Below, in pieces: positions 52,724 through 54,247 of a stretch of 54,247 nt of DNA. The position numbers and the translations under genes are program-made. Origin of the DNA: Bacteroides sp. CAG:1076 (GTDB lineage Bacteria > Bacteroidota > Bacteroidia > Bacteroidales > Bacteroidaceae). The notes below the pieces were generated by a model, which made no database searches, had not been told where the DNA came from, and saw only the letters and a program-made list of their open reading frames with translations. The stretch covers positions 31,001 through 85,247 of the forward strand of contig HF993204.1 of assembly GCA_000436795.1 (NCBI GenBank), in the 5' to 3' direction. Each line of letters starts with the position of its first letter. The first letter of the stretch is position 1.

Positions 52724-54247
52724 ACGTGCAACCGTTTTTCCATTCCGAGCACCCGTAAGAAGTCTTTCCTTTGATAATATGCCCTTTGCCACAGAGCGGG
52801 CAAGGGGTACCAATCAGTTCATCACCTGTTGCCGCCTGCGTGGTTGTCGGTACCGGCTGCGTTTGGGCAGCAGTTGTTTGCTCTTTGGTTGTGGTGTTTG
52901 CTTTCCGGGTACGCTTGGGCTTGGCTAAGGCTGTATCATTCTCGGCGTCCGAAGCCTTTACCCTTGAGGTGCTTCCCTTTTTAGCCTTTGCTTTTGCTGT
53001 ACCTTTGTCCGATGATTCATCGGGCATGATGGTTACCCTTCGGTTCGTATTGTCGCGGAGTACACTGTATACAATTTCGGTTACCATCTGTTTCAGTTCG
53101 GCAAGGAACGTAGCGGCATCGTAGCTGCGGCGTTCTATTTCACGCAGTTTCTTTTCCCAGATACCGGTGAGTTCTGCCGATTTCAGCAACTCTTCGTGGA
53201 TGAGTTGTATCAGTTCCACTCCTGTTGGGGTAGCAATCAGGTTCTTTCTTTCCTTACGTATATAATGACGCTTGAAAAGTGTTTCGATAATGGCTGCACG
53301 AGTAGACGGACGGCCGATGCCATTTTCCTTTAAGGCGTCGCGCAGTTCATCGTTGTCTACCAGTTTACCGGCTGTTTCCATGGCACGAAGCAAAGTAGCT
53401 TCCGTATAAGGCTTGGGAGGCTGTGTCCACTTTTCGGTCAGATCGGGTGTGTGCGGTCCGCTTTCGCCTACGGTAAAGAGGGGCAGAACGCGTTCTTCTT
53501 CGCCTTCCTTAGGCTCTTCCTGCTGTTCTTTGGCAAAGATTACTCTCCATCCCGGCTCCAGAATCTGCTTACCGGTTGCCTTGAATTCCACTTTGTCGAC
53601 TTCTCCCAATACTGTAGTTGTGGAGAATTTACAGTCCGGATAGAAGACTGCGATGAAACGGCGTGCTATCAAATCGAATACCCGTTTCTCCATATCAGTC
53701 AGTCCTTGAGGCTGCACACCGGTAGGGATAATGGCATGGTGGTCGGTTACCTTCGAATTGTCGAACACCTTTTTCGATTTCAGCAACTTCTTTCCGGCCA
53801 GCGGAGCTGTGAAACCCGCATAGTCTTTCAGTCCGGCAAGGATGTTCGGGCATTTGGGATAGATGTCATCACTCAGGAAAGTCGTATCTACACGCGGATA
53901 GGTAGCCACTTTCTTTTCGTAGAGTGACTGGATAAGCTGCAAGGTCATGTCGGCCGAGTAGCTGAACTTCTTGTTGCATTCCACCTGCAGCGAAGTCAGG
54001 TCGAACAGTCGGGGAGGAGCTTCCGTCCCTTTTTTAGCCGAAACATCGGTAACGGTAAAGTCGGAGTTCCGGACGGTTTCCAAAAACTTCTCACCTTCTT
54101 CCTTCGACGAGAATTTACCCTTGGTCGAGTTGAAGGTCGTTTCCCGATATACCGTTTTCAGTTCCCAGTAAGGTTCGGGTTTGAAGTTCTCTATTTCCTG
54201 CTGGCGCTTTACGATCAGGGCAAGCGTAGGAGTCTGCACTCTTCCGA
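52707..54247 (-). CDS. topB: DNA topoisomerase III (C-terminal part; 5' end beyond window)
   Basis: The frame is open to the window edge, so the N-terminal TOPRIM region is missing. The visible 510 or so residues begin at the conserved RVQTPTLALIVKR. The catalytic tyrosine lies in VATYPRVDTTFL (tyrosine codon 53898-53900). Then come DHHAIIPTG, the central domains with GIGRPSTRAAIIETL, an Ala/Lys/Thr-rich linker, and a zinc-ribbon-like end (CPLCGKGHIIKGKTSYGCSEW). A type IA enzyme that decatenates and relaxes DNA. The long Thr/Lys linker resembles the plasmid- or chromosome-borne TopB of Bacteroidetes. It ends convergent with, and overlapping, rsmF. Confidence 0.9.
   Translation of the reverse strand, partial: GRVQTPTLALIVKRQQEIENFKPEPYWELKTVYRETTFNSTKGKFSSKEEGEKFLETVRNSDFTVTDVSAKKGTEAPPRLFDLTSLQVECNKKFSYSADMTLQLIQSLYEKKVATYPRVDTTFLSDDIYPKCPNILAGLKDYAGFTAPLAGKKLLKSKKVFDNSKVTDHHAIIPTGVQPQGLTDMEKRVFDLIARRFIAVFYPDCKFSTTTVLGEVDKVEFKATGKQILEPGWRVIFAKEQQEEPKEGEEERVLPLFTVGESGPHTPDLTEKWTQPPKPYTEATLLRAMETAGKLVDNDELRDALKENGIGRPSTRAAIIETLFKRHYIRKERKNLIATPTGVELIQLIHEELLKSAELTGIWEKKLREIERRSYDAATFLAELKQMVTEIVYSVLRDNTNRRVTIMPDESSDKGTAKAKAKKGSTSRVKASDAENDTALAKPKRTRKANTTTKEQTTAAQTQPVPTTTQAATGDELIGTPCPLCGKGHIIKGKTSYGCSEWKNGCTFRKPF

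Noticed and set aside
1..54247. CRISPR array, insertion sequence, prophage, rRNA or tRNA genes
   Set aside because: No direct-repeat/spacer pattern, transposase, integrase, phage structural gene or RNA gene was recognised in the window.

Overview
The window is chromosomal DNA of a gut-type Bacteroidales, most likely Bacteroides or Phocaeicola. The reasons are a SusC/SusD polysaccharide-utilization locus, S46 dipeptidyl-peptidases, TAnnTTTG-type -7 promoter boxes close to start codons, DUF1735/DUF4369 lipoproteins, and an aconitase-isocitrate dehydrogenase-citrate synthase operon. Names come from reading translations and motifs; no database search was run.

Layout. 1-4.5 kb: a tight + strand run of a partial polyprenol-phosphate glycosyltransferase, dihydroorotase, a free-standing MetH reactivation domain, a membrane metallophosphoesterase and PlsC. 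4.8-5.5 kb: a DUF4369 lipoprotein (-). 5.7-10.0 kb: two tandem S46 peptidases that differ at the P1-specificity residue (Gly, then Arg), so DPP7-like then DPP11-like. 10.1-10.8 kb: a small membrane protein and an FtsB/DivIC-like protein (-). 11.1-16.0 kb: acn-icd-gltA, the oxidative arm to 2-oxoglutarate. 16.1-18.6 kb: a GH95 fucosidase-family enzyme. 19.0-21.9 kb: folB and a B12-dependent class II ribonucleotide reductase (-). 22.2-23.0 kb: nitroreductase. 23.2-27.1 kb (-): amidase, MCE protein, then dnaA. 27.2-28.2 kb: a bile-acid/sodium-symporter-like membrane protein.

28.8-43.9 kb is a glycan-utilization locus: GH20, GH20, SusC, SusD, GH18, DUF1735-LamG, DUF1735-discoidin, GH20. Residues after the lipidated cysteines suggest a surface-exposed SusD/GH18/binding-protein set and periplasmic GH20 exo-enzymes. 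A reasonable model is endo-cleavage of a GlcNAc-containing glycan (perhaps N-glycan) at the surface, import through SusCD and hexosaminidase trimming in the periplasm. No regulator gene lies in or beside it.

44.2-54.2 kb is housekeeping: PerM/AI-2E-type permease, a Sel1-repeat protein, a MATE transporter, a YjbR/MmcQ-biotin ligase fusion, YraN, a small basic protein, TadA, ThyA-FolA, an RsmF-type rRNA methyltransferase and a partial topoisomerase III.

The least explained signals are non-coding. Three intergenic regions carry TTGTAC palindromes repeated at exactly 21 bp. A 59-bp gapless imperfect palindrome overlaps the putative susC promoter. Phased ACGTTTT palindromes encode the linker of the YjbR-biotin ligase fusion. 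No rRNA, tRNA, CRISPR array, insertion sequence or riboswitch was recognised.
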